Notes: generated by a model not told the origin, from the letters alone. Counted from the stretch's first letter, positions 29,831-40,250 are shown. The stretch is 64,000 bases of DNA from an uncultured Flammeovirgaceae bacterium (GCA_937883755.1 CAKZYA010000006.1:62001-126000); one strand, 5' to 3'. A program made the numbers and translations.

Positions 29831-29853
29831 AAAGGCGCCAATGGCGCCTTTTT
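29831..29853 (+). terminator. intrinsic terminator closing the GAF/SpoIIAA-like locus
   Basis: AAAGGCGCC-AAT-GGCGCCTTTTT, perfect hairpin plus T-run. Confidence 0.85.
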
Positions 29854-29951
29854 GCGTCGAGGCCTATTATCTACTCAACTATCTTTCAAGAGTAGTTTTT
29901 TCAATCTGCAGATAAATAGATAACTTATACAGTCGTCTTAGCTGTAATCTC

Positions 29952-32900
29952 ATGCGTTATCTACCTCTCTACCTTGCTTTATTATTCTTCCTAGTAGCTA
30001 TTGTAAACAGTTGTACTCATCAGTCTTCGGACAACCAAGCAGCCGTTAAATCTGAAGATCAAGCCCTTTCGATTCAACAAAGCGATACCACAATTTCAGT
30101 ATTTCGAGCTAATCAGAATCAGCCTATTCTAACCCAACTGGCTAAAGCCGATTTTCGTCCTTATTTGCATCCCATCATCGCGCCCGACGGAAAAGGGGAG
30201 CTCACCGAGTACAGCCCTGGTCACCACAAACACCAGACTGGACTTTATTGGGGTTTTACCCGAGTAAATGGTCGAGACTATTTTCATCACCCTGAAGGGG
30301 GTTACTGGCAGAAAGTCTCGGCTTCGGTTATTCAATCCGAGGGGGAAACAGTAGAGTGGCAAACAGTCTACAACCTGCTGGACTCAACTGGTAGTGCGGT
30401 GCTGACCGAAACCCAGAACTGGACAATACAACTGGATTCGGGAAAGTATATTCTAGATTTAGAATGGCGAGGCGAAGCCCAGACGAACGTCACTATTGGC
30501 GAATATGATTACGGTGGACTGTTCCTGCGAATGCCCTGGTACGAAGGTATTCCCGGTGAAGTAGTGAACGCCGCTCGCCAGCGTGACGAGAAAGCCGAAG
30601 GTCAACGAGCCATGTGGGTAGATGTTGGCATGCAGGTAGAAGGTCGTGGCGATCTGGCACATATCACCATCTTCGATCATCCAGATAATGCCGGATTTCC
30701 CCAGCCTTGGCGAGTAGACGGTCAGCTAGGTATTGGTCCGGTAAGGGCACGATTAGGGGATTGGACGATTGCTGAAGGGGAAACCGAAGTAATCCGTCAT
30801 CGGCTCGTCGTGTATACTGGCGATCTGGATGATGTGGAAATGAAAGCAGCTTGGGAAGAATATACTGGGGAAGGAGCTATGTATTCTACCGCTGCTCTCT
30901 GGAAAATTGCTCAGCAGGAAGCCCGCGAAGCTAAGTTCCTAACTCCCGAAGCAGCCGTAGAGTCTATGACCGTAATGGATGGCTATCAGGTAAATGCTTG
31001 GGCCGCCGAACCCATGCTTACTCAGCCTATGGCATTCTGCTGGGATGATCGTGGTCGACTGTGGGTTGCTGAAAATCTGGATTATGAATCGCGAGGGCAT
31101 GGCTTTTCTAACGATGGCAATAGCCGAATTCTAATTCTGGAAGATACTGACCGGGACGGAGAGGCAGATAGCCGGAAAGTTTTTCTGGAAGGTATTCCCT
31201 TCCCGGCAGCGATTGCAGTGGGCATGGGCGGATTATTTCTGGGTGCCCCGCCCAATTTGTTGTTTGTACCTGATCGTGATGGCGATGATAAAGCCGATGA
31301 AGACGATATTGAAATCCGGCTGACGGGTTGGGGCATTCGTGACCGTCACGAAACGCTAAACAGTTTGCATTGGGGGCCAGACGGATGGCTCTACGGCTGT
31401 CAAGGCTTTGCCACTCCTTCCAAAGTAGGTAAACCAGACAAAAATGCGCGTATTTATCGGGCTAATGAATCTTTTCCAGAAGATATTCTGGAAGGCAATG
31501 GAGTAGATTTTAATGGTGGAGTTTGGCGCTATCACCCTACTAAAGATCGCTTTGAAGTAGTAGCCCATGGCTTTAGTAATCCCTGGGGGATTGACTACGA
31601 TGCGAAGGGGCAACTATTCATCAGTGCTTGCGTGATTCCACATATGTGGCACGTCATTCCTGGGGGTATTTACCACCGGCAGGGCGGACAGCACTTCAAC
31701 CCCTATGTTTACGAAGACATTAAAACCATTGCTGACCATCGGCACCGTTCGGCTCACGGTGGGGCTAGAATTTATCAGTCCGATGCATTTCCAGCGGAGC
31801 AGCGTGGGCGAATTTTCATGGCTAACATTCACGAACATGCGGTACTTACCGATGTACTAGAGCCAAAGGGCTCGGGCTTTGTAGCTCACCATGGTGACGA
31901 GTTTATGATGGCTAATAATGCTCAATGGGTAGGTTTTAGTATGGAAATTGGCCCGGATGGTGGAGTGTATGTACTCGATTGGCATGATGCCGATATTTGC
32001 GGTAAGGAAGTACTACACAAAGAGACCGGACGCATTTTCCGTATTACCGCTAAAGAATCACTAGCCGAAGATTGGGAAGGAAGGTACTCCGATCTGAACC
32101 AAATGAGCGATCAGCAACTAATCGAATTACAAACCAGCCCTAGTGACTGGCACGCCCGTCGGGCTCGGGTTATTTTACAGCACCGGGCAGCGGAGGGTAA
32201 ATTGAAAAATGACACTCATCGGCAGTTACGCCAAATCTACCAATCAGCTTCTAATGTTGACTATCGGCTAAGAGCGATGTGGTCGTTGCATGTAACCCAA
32301 GGCTTTTCGGTTAAACAACTTCAGAAAGCTTTGTCCGATGAAGATCAGTACGTTCGGGCTTGGGCTATTCAGCTTTTGTGTGAAGACCAATCTCCTTCGC
32401 CTTCTGTTCTCAAGCAGTTCACTAAAATGGCAGCGAATGATTCCTCTCCGGTGGTACGGTTATATTTGGCCACCGCTTTACAGCGTATCAATCCTGAGGC
32501 TCGTTGGGATGTTGCGCAAGCACTAATGACGCACAGAGAAGATGCCGACGATCATAATTTGCCCAAGATGATTTGGTATGGCTTTGAATCGTTAGTGGAA
32601 GATGATCCTGAGCGAGCATTAACTGTTGCTTCCGAAAGTCGTATTCCGATGCTGGCGGAGTTCACCGCTCGCCGGACTATTGATGCTGATGTTCCCGATA
32701 TGCTCGTAGACCAACTGGGAAAGAATCCAGCTACTCTAATCAGTATGCTGGAGGGTACTCGCGATGGTCTGGAGGGACGATCCGATCTGACTGCTCCAAA
32801 AAATTGGTCAGCTACTTACGCGAAATTGAAGCAAGCGAAGAGTAAAGAAGTGAACCAGTTAGCCCTGGAAATAGCTCAGCAGCTTGGTGACACTGAAGCT

Positions 32901-33800
32901 GCTCAGCAGTATCTGGCTACGCTAAAAAATCAGCGAGTACCCATAGAACAGCGCAGAAAAGCCTTGCAAAATCTGGCCGATCAACAGCGAAACGAGTTAC
33001 TAGCAGAACTGCCAAGCTTATTAAATGATAAAAATTTGCGTACTGAAGCCATCCGAGCCGTAGCTGTATTTGACGAAGAATCACTCGGTGAACAGCTGCT
33101 TAGTCAATATGCTTCGCTAAATACCAATGATAAACTGGAAGCGGTACAGGCGTTAGCTTCTCGTCCCAAATATGGGTGGATGCTGGCTCAAGCAATCAAA
33201 AGTGAAGAGATACCCAAACGAGATGTTCCGGCTTATGTAGCTCGGCAATTGCGGCGGGTAGTAGGCAGCGGTTTCGTAGAGATTTGGGGACCGATTGATG
33301 AACTTAGTGGTGATTTAAGCGCATCTTACGCCAAATACCGAAGCCTGCTTACCGAAACGGCCTTAGCTACGGCTAATCCGGTACACGGCCGCACCCTATT
33401 CACCCGAACCTGCGGGCCCTGCCACCAAATGTACAGTGAAGGGGGAAATGTGGGGCCGGATATTACCGGGGCAAATCGTCAGAACGTAGAATACATTCTC
33501 AGTAACGTGCTGGAACCCAGCAGCGAGATTCAGGATGATTATAAAATGACGATAGTAACTACTCGCAGCGGGCGTACCTACGCGGGTAATATCACTACTG
33601 AGAATGATCGCCAACTTACCTTGCGAGTAGTTGGACAAGAAGCCGTCGTAATCAATAAATCAGAAATACAGTCGCAGGAGGAATCGCCTAACTCTATGAT
33701 GCCAGCCGGATTGTTCAATATACTTTCGGATGAAGAAGTACTAGATCTAATGGCTTATCTGCGCACTGATCAGCAAGTAACTTCGCTAGAAAGCGATTAG
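29952..33800 (+). CDS. lipoprotein: DUF6807 (PmoA-like) + PVC-type heme/dehydrogenase beta-propeller + HEAT-like repeats + C-terminal cytochrome c
   Basis: Lipobox-like VNSCTHQ; SPGHHKHQTGLYWGFTRVNGRDYFHH; GYQVNAWAAEPMLTQPMAFCWDDRGRLWVAEN; RTCGPCHQMYSEGGNVGPDITGANR. Confidence 0.88.
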   Translation: MRYLPLYLALLFFLVAIVNSCTHQSSDNQAAVKSEDQALSIQQSDTTISVFRANQNQPILTQLAKADFRPYLHPIIAPDGKGELTEYSPGHHKHQTGLYWGFTRVNGRDYFHHPEGGYWQKVSASVIQSEGETVEWQTVYNLLDSTGSAVLTETQNWTIQLDSGKYILDLEWRGEAQTNVTIGEYDYGGLFLRMPWYEGIPGEVVNAARQRDEKAEGQRAMWVDVGMQVEGRGDLAHITIFDHPDNAGFPQPWRVDGQLGIGPVRARLGDWTIAEGETEVIRHRLVVYTGDLDDVEMKAAWEEYTGEGAMYSTAALWKIAQQEAREAKFLTPEAAVESMTVMDGYQVNAWAAEPMLTQPMAFCWDDRGRLWVAENLDYESRGHGFSNDGNSRILILEDTDRDGEADSRKVFLEGIPFPAAIAVGMGGLFLGAPPNLLFVPDRDGDDKADEDDIEIRLTGWGIRDRHETLNSLHWGPDGWLYGCQGFATPSKVGKPDKNARIYRANESFPEDILEGNGVDFNGGVWRYHPTKDRFEVVAHGFSNPWGIDYDAKGQLFISACVIPHMWHVIPGGIYHRQGGQHFNPYVYEDIKTIADHRHRSAHGGARIYQSDAFPAEQRGRIFMANIHEHAVLTDVLEPKGSGFVAHHGDEFMMANNAQWVGFSMEIGPDGGVYVLDWHDADICGKEVLHKETGRIFRITAKESLAEDWEGRYSDLNQMSDQQLIELQTSPSDWHARRARVILQHRAAEGKLKNDTHRQLRQIYQSASNVDYRLRAMWSLHVTQGFSVKQLQKALSDEDQYVRAWAIQLLCEDQSPSPSVLKQFTKMAANDSSPVVRLYLATALQRINPEARWDVAQALMTHREDADDHNLPKMIWYGFESLVEDDPERALTVASESRIPMLAEFTARRTIDADVPDMLVDQLGKNPATLISMLEGTRDGLEGRSDLTAPKNWSATYAKLKQAKSKEVNQLALEIAQQLGDTEAAQQYLATLKNQRVPIEQRRKALQNLADQQRNELLAELPSLLNDKNLRTEAIRAVAVFDEESLGEQLLSQYASLNTNDKLEAVQALASRPKYGWMLAQAIKSEEIPKRDVPAYVARQLRRVVGSGFVEIWGPIDELSGDLSASYAKYRSLLTETALATANPVHGRTLFTRTCGPCHQMYSEGGNVGPDITGANRQNVEYILSNVLEPSSEIQDDYKMTIVTTRSGRTYAGNITTENDRQLTLRVVGQEAVVINKSEIQSQEESPNSMMPAGLFNILSDEEVLDLMAYLRTDQQVTSLESD

Positions 33801-33952
33801 CAAACGGCTTTGCTACTTTGGTAAGTCAAATTTTCTCACTGTCCTTGTGTATTCCTGTCAGGATACCCATCTTTACAATGAAAAATTGATAGCGATTTAC
33901 GCGGTTATGAATTAACCTTCCAGTTAGTCTGTGATATACTACTGCCCACTAT

Positions 33953-33987
33953 CAACTTTCCATTTTTCACTGTCAATTTTCAACTAA
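33953..33987 (+). repeat. leader repeat upstream of thyA
   Basis: CTATCAACTTTCCATTTTTCACTGTCAATTTTCAACTAA then 4 nt and ATG 33992; two degenerate CAYTRTCAAYTTTC units. Confidence 0.5.
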
Positions 33988-33991
33988 AGTT

Positions 33992-34786
33992 ATGCAACAG
34001 TACCTTGATTTGATGCGCCATATCCTGGATCATGGTGTAAAGAAAGAAGATCGAACTGGAACCGGTACATTGAGTGTGTTTGGTCATCAAATGCGCTTCG
34101 ATTTACAGGAAGGTTTTCCGGTTACTACTACCAAGAAATTACACTTACGCTCCATTATTCATGAGTTGCTTTGGTTCTTACAGGGCGATACCAACATTCG
34201 TTACTTAAAAGAGAATAAAGTTAGGATTTGGGATGAGTGGGCGGATGAAAATGGCAATCTGGGTCCGGTATATGGACATCAATGGCGGAGCTGGCCTACT
34301 CCCGATGGACGCTCTATTGATCAAATTAAACAAATACTTTATCAGATTAAAAATACTCCCGATTCACGCCGAATCATCGTTTCAGCTTGGAATGTGGCCG
34401 ATGTGGAGAAGATGGCCTTGCCACCTTGCCACGCTCTGTTTCAATTTTACGTAGCCGAGGGTAAACTTTCCTGTCAGTTATACCAGCGTAGTGCTGATGT
34501 ATTTTTGGGGGTGCCTTTTAATATTGCTTCCTACGCTCTGCTGACTATGATGGTAGCTCAAGTATGCGATCTAGAGCCCGGTGAGTTTATTCATACCTTT
34601 GGCGATGCCCATTTGTATACTAACCATTTAGAGCAGGCTGGATTACAACTTAGCCGAAATCCTCGTCCACTACCCATTATGAAAATTAACCCCGAAGTGA
34701 AAGATCTTTTTGCATTTTGCTATGAGGATTTTGAGCTAATCAATTACGACCCTCACCCCCATATTAAAGCTGAAGTAGCGGTGTAG
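33992..34786 (+). CDS. thyA: thymidylate synthase
   Basis: [86 protein letters not shown]. Confidence 0.98.
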   Translation: MQQYLDLMRHILDHGVKKEDRTGTGTLSVFGHQMRFDLQEGFPVTTTKKLHLRSIIHELLWFLQGDTNIRYLKENKVRIWDEWADENGNLGPVYGHQWRSWPTPDGRSIDQIKQILYQIKNTPDSRRIIVSAWNVADVEKMALPPCHALFQFYVAEGKLSCQLYQRSADVFLGVPFNIASYALLTMMVAQVCDLEPGEFIHTFGDAHLYTNHLEQAGLQLSRNPRPLPIMKINPEVKDLFAFCYEDFELINYDPHPHIKAEVAV

Positions 34787-35084
34787 TGCAAGGTTTTAGT
34801 AACCTTGCTGTATTCCGGTAACTTATACCTCTAAAAGAGTTGCTAGTTACATGAACAGCATTGGTTAGTAAGGCCTCTAAAACACTTATAAAGACAATTA
34901 ATAATATAAATAATAATATAAAATGATCTTTTTCTTCCCTATTTTTCTTTACTAACAATAGTAATGGCAGGTATTCCTAGTTAACATTACTTAGCTGGGA
35001 TTCATGGCTAAACTCAGGATTAAAGTAGTCAGATAGGTGTCAAGTTTGATGCAATTAGGCTGAACGTCTAATTATCAAACTGCC

Positions 35085-35738
35085 ATGAAATACATCATTT
35101 GTTTACTGTTCCTTAGCATTACTGTGCAATTTGTAAAAGCTACTGATCTCCCTCAATACGGGGTTTGGTGCACCGGGAAAGTAATACTAGATAATGATGT
35201 AGTATTAGAAGGTAAGATTAGTTACGATCTCAAATTTGAAGCCCTTCAGGTTAAAACAGGTGATTTGGTACGCACCTACACAGCCGAAAATATTGTGGAT
35301 TTCGAAATGTTTGACCCAATCAAGTATCGCCACCGTAAGTACGTAGCAGTTGATCATTCAATGAAGGAAGGATACAAGCGTAAGACCTTTTTTGAAGTAT
35401 TGTCGGATGGAGAGATTACCATACTCCGTAAAAGTAAATATGTACGCCGTCCACGAGTTACAGAAGACTTTCGTGCTCCGCATATATACTTGAATGCGGT
35501 TTGCCGACACACGTACTACATATATCATCAGGAAAAGTTTACTGAGATAGAAGATTTTCGAGCCCAAGTAATGCCCCTGATGAGCTCATACCAGCAAGAA
35601 GTAAATGATTACGTTCAGAAGTGTAGGCTTAAACTAAAGGAAATTCATGAGCAAATGCGAGTTATCAATCTCTATAACCAATTAGCTGCTCAACAAACAG
35701 ATCCCCAGTTCATCAGCGAGTCGTTAGGTGATGAGTAG
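35085..35738 (+). CDS. hypothetical secreted protein
   Basis: N-terminal signal MKYIICLLFLSITVQFVKA; 217 aa. Confidence 0.6.
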   Translation: MKYIICLLFLSITVQFVKATDLPQYGVWCTGKVILDNDVVLEGKISYDLKFEALQVKTGDLVRTYTAENIVDFEMFDPIKYRHRKYVAVDHSMKEGYKRKTFFEVLSDGEITILRKSKYVRRPRVTEDFRAPHIYLNAVCRHTYYIYHQEKFTEIEDFRAQVMPLMSSYQQEVNDYVQKCRLKLKEIHEQMRVINLYNQLAAQQTDPQFISESLGDE

Positions 35739-35745
35739 ATCGCTA

Positions 35746-36567
35746 CTAAATAGCGGCTTGCCATACTGAGTAAGACTTACTTAACCTATCTACATCAGGT
35801 TTCTGCTCAAATAGCCCGTACAGGGTAGAGCCTGACCCACTCATACTCGCGTAAAATGCCCCAGTCTGGTAAAGCTGATCTTTGATATTCTGCAAAATCG
35901 GGTGTTGCGCGAATACCGAAGGCTCAAAGTCGTTCACCACAGTACTTTTCCAATTATTAGGTTCGCTACCTTTTAGGAGATCATCTAAAGGAATCGTGGA
36001 AAGTTGAGAATTATGGCGTGGTACCACCTCAGCATACGCCTGAGCGGTAGAAATCGCAACGTCAGGAAAGACCAGTACAATATACTTCCCACTCAGATCC
36101 AGTGATATTTCCTGAAACTCATTACCTGTTCCACTGGCCAGCACTGGCTGATTACGAATAAAGAACGGGCAGTCACTCCCAAGTTGACTGGCGTAGCTTT
36201 CTAGCTGCTCATCGGTAAGTGATAGAGAAAAAAGGTCATTTAAACTACAAAGTAGAAAAGAAGCATTAGAGGAACCACCACCTAATCCACCCCCCATCGG
36301 GATAATTTTATGCAGATGAATTTGAACCGGAGGCAGGTCAAAGTCAGTTTGTAATAACTCATAAGCTCGCACGCACAAATTATTCTCAGATTTCCCTGGA
36401 ATGGATAATCCAGAAGTATCAAACTGAAAAGCCTTTGCTTCAATTACCTCGAGAATGTCTCGTAGTGGGATAGGTACGAAGCAGGTTTCAATGTTATGGT
36501 AACCATCCTGCCGTTTACTTACAATGTGTAAACCTAAATTGATCTTTGCGTTGGGAAAAACTACCAT
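35746..36567 (-). CDS. ispE: 4-diphosphocytidyl-2-C-methyl-D-erythritol kinase
   Basis: NAKINLGLHIVSKRQDGYHNIETCFVPI; KIIPMGGGLGGGSSNAS; LGSDCPFF; MSGSGSTLYGLF. Confidence 0.97.
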   Translation of the reverse strand: MVVFPNAKINLGLHIVSKRQDGYHNIETCFVPIPLRDILEVIEAKAFQFDTSGLSIPGKSENNLCVRAYELLQTDFDLPPVQIHLHKIIPMGGGLGGGSSNASFLLCSLNDLFSLSLTDEQLESYASQLGSDCPFFIRNQPVLASGTGNEFQEISLDLSGKYIVLVFPDVAISTAQAYAEVVPRHNSQLSTIPLDDLLKGSEPNNWKSTVVNDFEPSVFAQHPILQNIKDQLYQTGAFYASMSGSGSTLYGLFEQKPDVDRLSKSYSVWQAAI

Positions 36568-36583
36568 ACCCGGAAACCGAAAA

Positions 36584-36622
36584 CCGGAGTCTGGAAACCG
36601 AAATCCGGTTTCCAGACTCCGG
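36584..36622. terminator. 17-bp stem hairpin between fabI and ispE
   Basis: CCGGAGTCTGGAAACCG-AAATC-CGGTTTCCAGACTCCGG, perfect 17-bp arms. Confidence 0.6.
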
Positions 36623-36633
36623 ACTCCGTATTT

Positions 36634-37446
36634 TTATTTGCTCATTTCTTCAATGATTGCCTCGCTGATACCGGAGGATGAGAAGCCGCCATCATGCATC
36701 AAATTCTGCATGGTAACCATGCGGGTAAGGTCTGAGAAGAGCGTGATTACGTAATTGGCACAATCATCGGCAGAAGCATTACCGAGCGGAGACATTTTAT
36801 CAGCGTAGTCGAAAAATACATCAAAGCCGGAAATACCTGTTCCCGCCGTAGTTTTAGTAGGTGACTGAGAAACGGTATTGACCCGGATATTTTTCAGACG
36901 AGCCAGACGAGCACCGTAGCTACGGGCGATAGACTCTAACACCGCTTTCGCCTGAGCCATATCGCCGTAATCAGGAAAATTGCGTTGAGCCGCAATGTAA
37001 CTTAGGGCAACAATAGAACCCCACTCATTCACTACGTCCATTTTCTCGGCCACCTGCATCACTTTGTGGAAAGACAATCCAGAAATATCGAGGGTTTTCA
37101 GAAACCAATCGTAGTTAAGGTTACCGTATTCCCTACCTTTCCGTACATTTGGACTCATTCCGATAGAATGCAGGATGAAGTCCAGCTTTCCATCTAAAAC
37201 TTCGGTAGAATCCTGAAATAGTTTTTCTAAATCTTCTAGCGAGGTGGCATCGGCCGGTAGCACTTTGGCATCGCACTGTTCGGCTAATTCGTTGATTTTA
37301 CCCATCCGCAGGGCTACCGGAGCATTGGTCAGTGTGAACGAAGCACCTTCCTCCCTTGCTTTCAACGCTACTTTCCAGGCAATAGAATTTTCATCGAGTG
37401 CTCCGAAGATAATTCCTTTTTTTCCAGCTAATAAGTTATAACCCAT
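36634..37446 (-). CDS. fabI: enoyl-[acyl-carrier-protein] reductase (NADH)
   Basis: GKKGIIFGALDENSIAWKVALKAREEGA; LDFILHSIGMSPNVRKG; ALSYIAAQRNFPDYGDMAQAKAVLESIARSYG. Confidence 0.96.
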   Translation of the reverse strand: MGYNLLAGKKGIIFGALDENSIAWKVALKAREEGASFTLTNAPVALRMGKINELAEQCDAKVLPADATSLEDLEKLFQDSTEVLDGKLDFILHSIGMSPNVRKGREYGNLNYDWFLKTLDISGLSFHKVMQVAEKMDVVNEWGSIVALSYIAAQRNFPDYGDMAQAKAVLESIARSYGARLARLKNIRVNTVSQSPTKTTAGTGISGFDVFFDYADKMSPLGNASADDCANYVITLFSDLTRMVTMQNLMHDGGFSSSGISEAIIEEMSK

Positions 37447-37521
37447 AATCTATGAATTTTGATAGTTCAGTATGTTTTTGGTCGGCAAAACTACTATTTT
37501 TTAGCTTGGCATCAGTAGCTT

Positions 37522-38151
37522 TCAGATTAATTTAATCTCAACCTTCTTCTTCTCCGGTTCAATTTTTAACCATTCCTTGCAGCTGTTTTTCGAGATACAA
37601 TCTATCAAACTTTGATTTTGCAAATAGTTTTCAACTGACTCTTTCCCGAACCGAATGGTCATTTCGTAAATCTCTTGTCCACTTTTACCAATCCAGGCTT
37701 TTGTTTTTATTTCTTGGTTTACTCTCAGAACGGACTTTGCCAAGCTTCTCATCTCAATAGGCAGATAATCTATTCCATCGCACCAAAATCCCTGTACTCT
37801 TTCATCCTCCAACTCACCGAAATTTAGCCTATACTCTAGGTGTGTGCAAAATTCCTGATTGAAGGAAAGCTCCATTTTTAGGTTATAATTGAACGCTTTA
37901 CATTTTGGGCAATCCATATTTTCTTCTATCAATTCATCGAAATTACAGCGGTGGCATTTCCCAAAATCTTTATTGATATGAGCAACCGTAGCTTTTGCAT
38001 CTCTTAAGCTCAAACGATACTCGTCTTTTATTTTTCTAACTGCAAATAATTTAAAATCCTGAACTATCAGCCCCCAAATTTCCAGCTTTTGTTCTTCGGA
38101 GAAACTCAGCTTTACTATTTCACTTCCACATCGTTTGCAGGTTGTGTTCAT
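37522..38151 (-). CDS. hypothetical protein with zinc-ribbon-like Cys pairs
   Basis: CKRCG, CHRCNF, CPKC motifs. Confidence 0.55.
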   Translation of the reverse strand: MNTTCKRCGSEIVKLSFSEEQKLEIWGLIVQDFKLFAVRKIKDEYRLSLRDAKATVAHINKDFGKCHRCNFDELIEENMDCPKCKAFNYNLKMELSFNQEFCTHLEYRLNFGELEDERVQGFWCDGIDYLPIEMRSLAKSVLRVNQEIKTKAWIGKSGQEIYEMTIRFGKESVENYLQNQSLIDCISKNSCKEWLKIEPEKKKVEIKLI

Positions 38152-38174
38152 CTTCTCGCTCGTTAGTTTTTGAA

Positions 38175-39092
38175 CTAAAAATACAGTGCTCGTACTTTAA
38201 ATCCGTCCACTCGATTATACTCTAAAGTAGGCGCCGGAATTTTAATATAATTGAGTGCCCAAAGAACTTTCTTTAGGTAGGGGTTAGAAACTGGCAGCTT
38301 AGTTAGATTAACATCTACTGAGAGAAAAAACTGTCGGTAGCGAGTTAAACTTGGCATCTGAATACCGCGAGAAACTTCTGGGTTACGAAATTCAGATAAC
38401 ATCCCGTTGCCACTGTAGCCCCACGCCACGTTTAGCCACGGCGGTAGGCGAGATGAGCGAAATATAGATTTTAGGTTGGCTGATAGCCAGTAAGTGTGCC
38501 CATTGTAATCTTGAAAAAAACGTTCGCCGTGCGTCTCACCCAGTACCCACGGACGGTACTGAGCATAACTGGAAGGCGAATAAGAAAATTTCATTCGTAC
38601 GGCTTGTTCTCCCAGCCAAGCTTGTTGGGTTATAAACAGGGCAGAACCAGCCGCGTTAGCAATCATGTCGCCCCAAGAAAAACCGTAACCTTCGTACAAA
38701 CCATCGAATACTTCGATAGGAGTTTGTAAAACCAAGCCCAACGTACCGCCGTACCATAGTGATTTTTTGTGAGAGACTCCCGCCCAGCGCAGTGCCTGAT
38801 AACCTATCTCACTCTCAAAATAGGCCGCGTACATATGTCCGGCCTTGTCTAATTGCAACCAACCATCGTTATCGTTGTACCAATGAAACGGAACCGATTC
38901 GTGATCGCGATACCAAACAAACTGTAAATAGGATAATCCAGCAGCATAAAACGCCGACTCAGCTAGAATAACACCGCGAAGTCGCCCGGTATGAAGGGTA
39001 TCAGGGTACGTTGATTGGGCGGAGGTAGTACTAACCAATAGAACTGTTGCGAGCAAGAAAACGCTACTGAACACTATCTTTCTAATACCCAT
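38175..39092 (-). CDS. DUF2279 family (YfiM-like) protein
   Basis: DNDGWLQLDKAGHMYAAYFESEIGYQALRWAGVSHKKSLWYGGTLGLVLQTPIEVFDGLYEGYGFSWGDMIANAAGSALF. Confidence 0.85.
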   Translation of the reverse strand: MGIRKIVFSSVFLLATVLLVSTTSAQSTYPDTLHTGRLRGVILAESAFYAAGLSYLQFVWYRDHESVPFHWYNDNDGWLQLDKAGHMYAAYFESEIGYQALRWAGVSHKKSLWYGGTLGLVLQTPIEVFDGLYEGYGFSWGDMIANAAGSALFITQQAWLGEQAVRMKFSYSPSSYAQYRPWVLGETHGERFFQDYNGHTYWLSANLKSIFRSSRLPPWLNVAWGYSGNGMLSEFRNPEVSRGIQMPSLTRYRQFFLSVDVNLTKLPVSNPYLKKVLWALNYIKIPAPTLEYNRVDGFKVRALYF

Positions 39093-39168
39093 AGAAAATG
39101 AACGTTGCTTGACGGTTTGGCGTCTTTGGTGGAAGTGATTTTTACGCTACTGTCAAACAGTCTATTGG

Positions 39169-39927
39169 TTACAAGTCAGAATCTACTACCAAATGCGGAA
39201 TCGTAGCTAAATCCCAATCAATCACTAATCCCTGGGCTAGACTTTCAGCGATTTCTTTTCCGTACAAATACTCACAGAGGTACAAGGCAGCTTCAAAGGA
39301 TTTGGCTCCGCCCGCCGAGGTGATGAACTTGCCATCGTGCACGAATAACACATCTTTATGTACTTCCAGTTGAGGAAACATCTGGCGGTAAGTATTAATA
39401 TCACTCGGAAAGGTGGTAGAAGCATACCCATCTAAAATACCTGCTTTGGCCAGTACAAATGCGCCATCGCAGTGGGAAGTGACAAACTGAGCATTCTCAG
39501 CGGTTTTATGCACGAACTCTAGCATTATTTCGTCTTCCAAATCAGTATCCAGATGATGCTCGGCACTGGGCACGACCAGAATATCAATGGGTGGAACATC
39601 ATCTTTAAGGTAGTTGTAATCTGGTAAAATCCGCATTCCCTCAAAAGTAGTAATTACCTCGGTGGTATTGGCTACCGTAAATACCCGCATGGGTTTGATC
39701 CCCTCGCGGAAAATGGTATGCTGAAAAATATCGTAAGGTGCGGTGAGTTCAGTATTATACACTCCGTCCATAATCAGCAAGGCCACATTATAAGCTTCCT
39801 GTAAAGTGTCTTTCGAAACAGGATTATTTTCAGCAGTAGCGGGCTGAGTTGGATCGCAACCTGAATTACCCAAGCTAAACAGTAAGAAGACAATCAGCGG
39901 AGAAAGTAATCGTAGCATATTTTTCAA
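39169..39927 (-). CDS. DJ-1/PfpI family lipoprotein (GATase1-like)
   Basis: NVALLIMDGVYNTELTAPYDIFQHTIF; FVTSHCDGAFVLAKAGILDGYASTTFP; GAKSFEAALYLCEYLYG; N-terminal lipobox-like GNSGC. Confidence 0.85.
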   Translation of the reverse strand: MKNMLRLLSPLIVFLLFSLGNSGCDPTQPATAENNPVSKDTLQEAYNVALLIMDGVYNTELTAPYDIFQHTIFREGIKPMRVFTVANTTEVITTFEGMRILPDYNYLKDDVPPIDILVVPSAEHHLDTDLEDEIMLEFVHKTAENAQFVTSHCDGAFVLAKAGILDGYASTTFPSDINTYRQMFPQLEVHKDVLFVHDGKFITSAGGAKSFEAALYLCEYLYGKEIAESLAQGLVIDWDLATIPHLVVDSDL

Positions 39928-40231
39928 TCTGGATTCATAATTAGCTTGAAAGTAGCAAAAATTCAGATGAAGTGTAGCTAAGTTAAAAAGACTTCGACTG
40001 GACTTTTAATAAAAACTATACTACGCCAAAAGTGTCCATTACTGTCCGTTCATTTTTGTCTGGGAGACCCCGTCTTGAAACAAAAACGAACCGCAGCGGC
40101 GGCCGCCAAAAAGTTCAAGAAAATTCAATGCTTCTTCGCACAAAGCTAATGCACACCCCGCTGAATTTTCAGGCCGGCGCACCGATATTTCCAAATCTTT
40201 TATGTGAAGTTGTTTACGAAAAAGACACAAA

Positions 40232-40250
40232 GACTATTGGTACAATAGTC
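40232..40250 (-). terminator. hairpin downstream of the M56-amidase gene
   Basis: GACTATTG-GTA-CAATAGTC perfect arms; minus-strand side followed by TTTGTGTCTTTTT. Confidence 0.6.

Noticed and set aside
36524-36754. 76-aa plus ORF across the fabI-ispE hairpin
   Set aside because: Repetitive low-complexity translation (NRKPESGNRNPVS) produced by the hairpin units.
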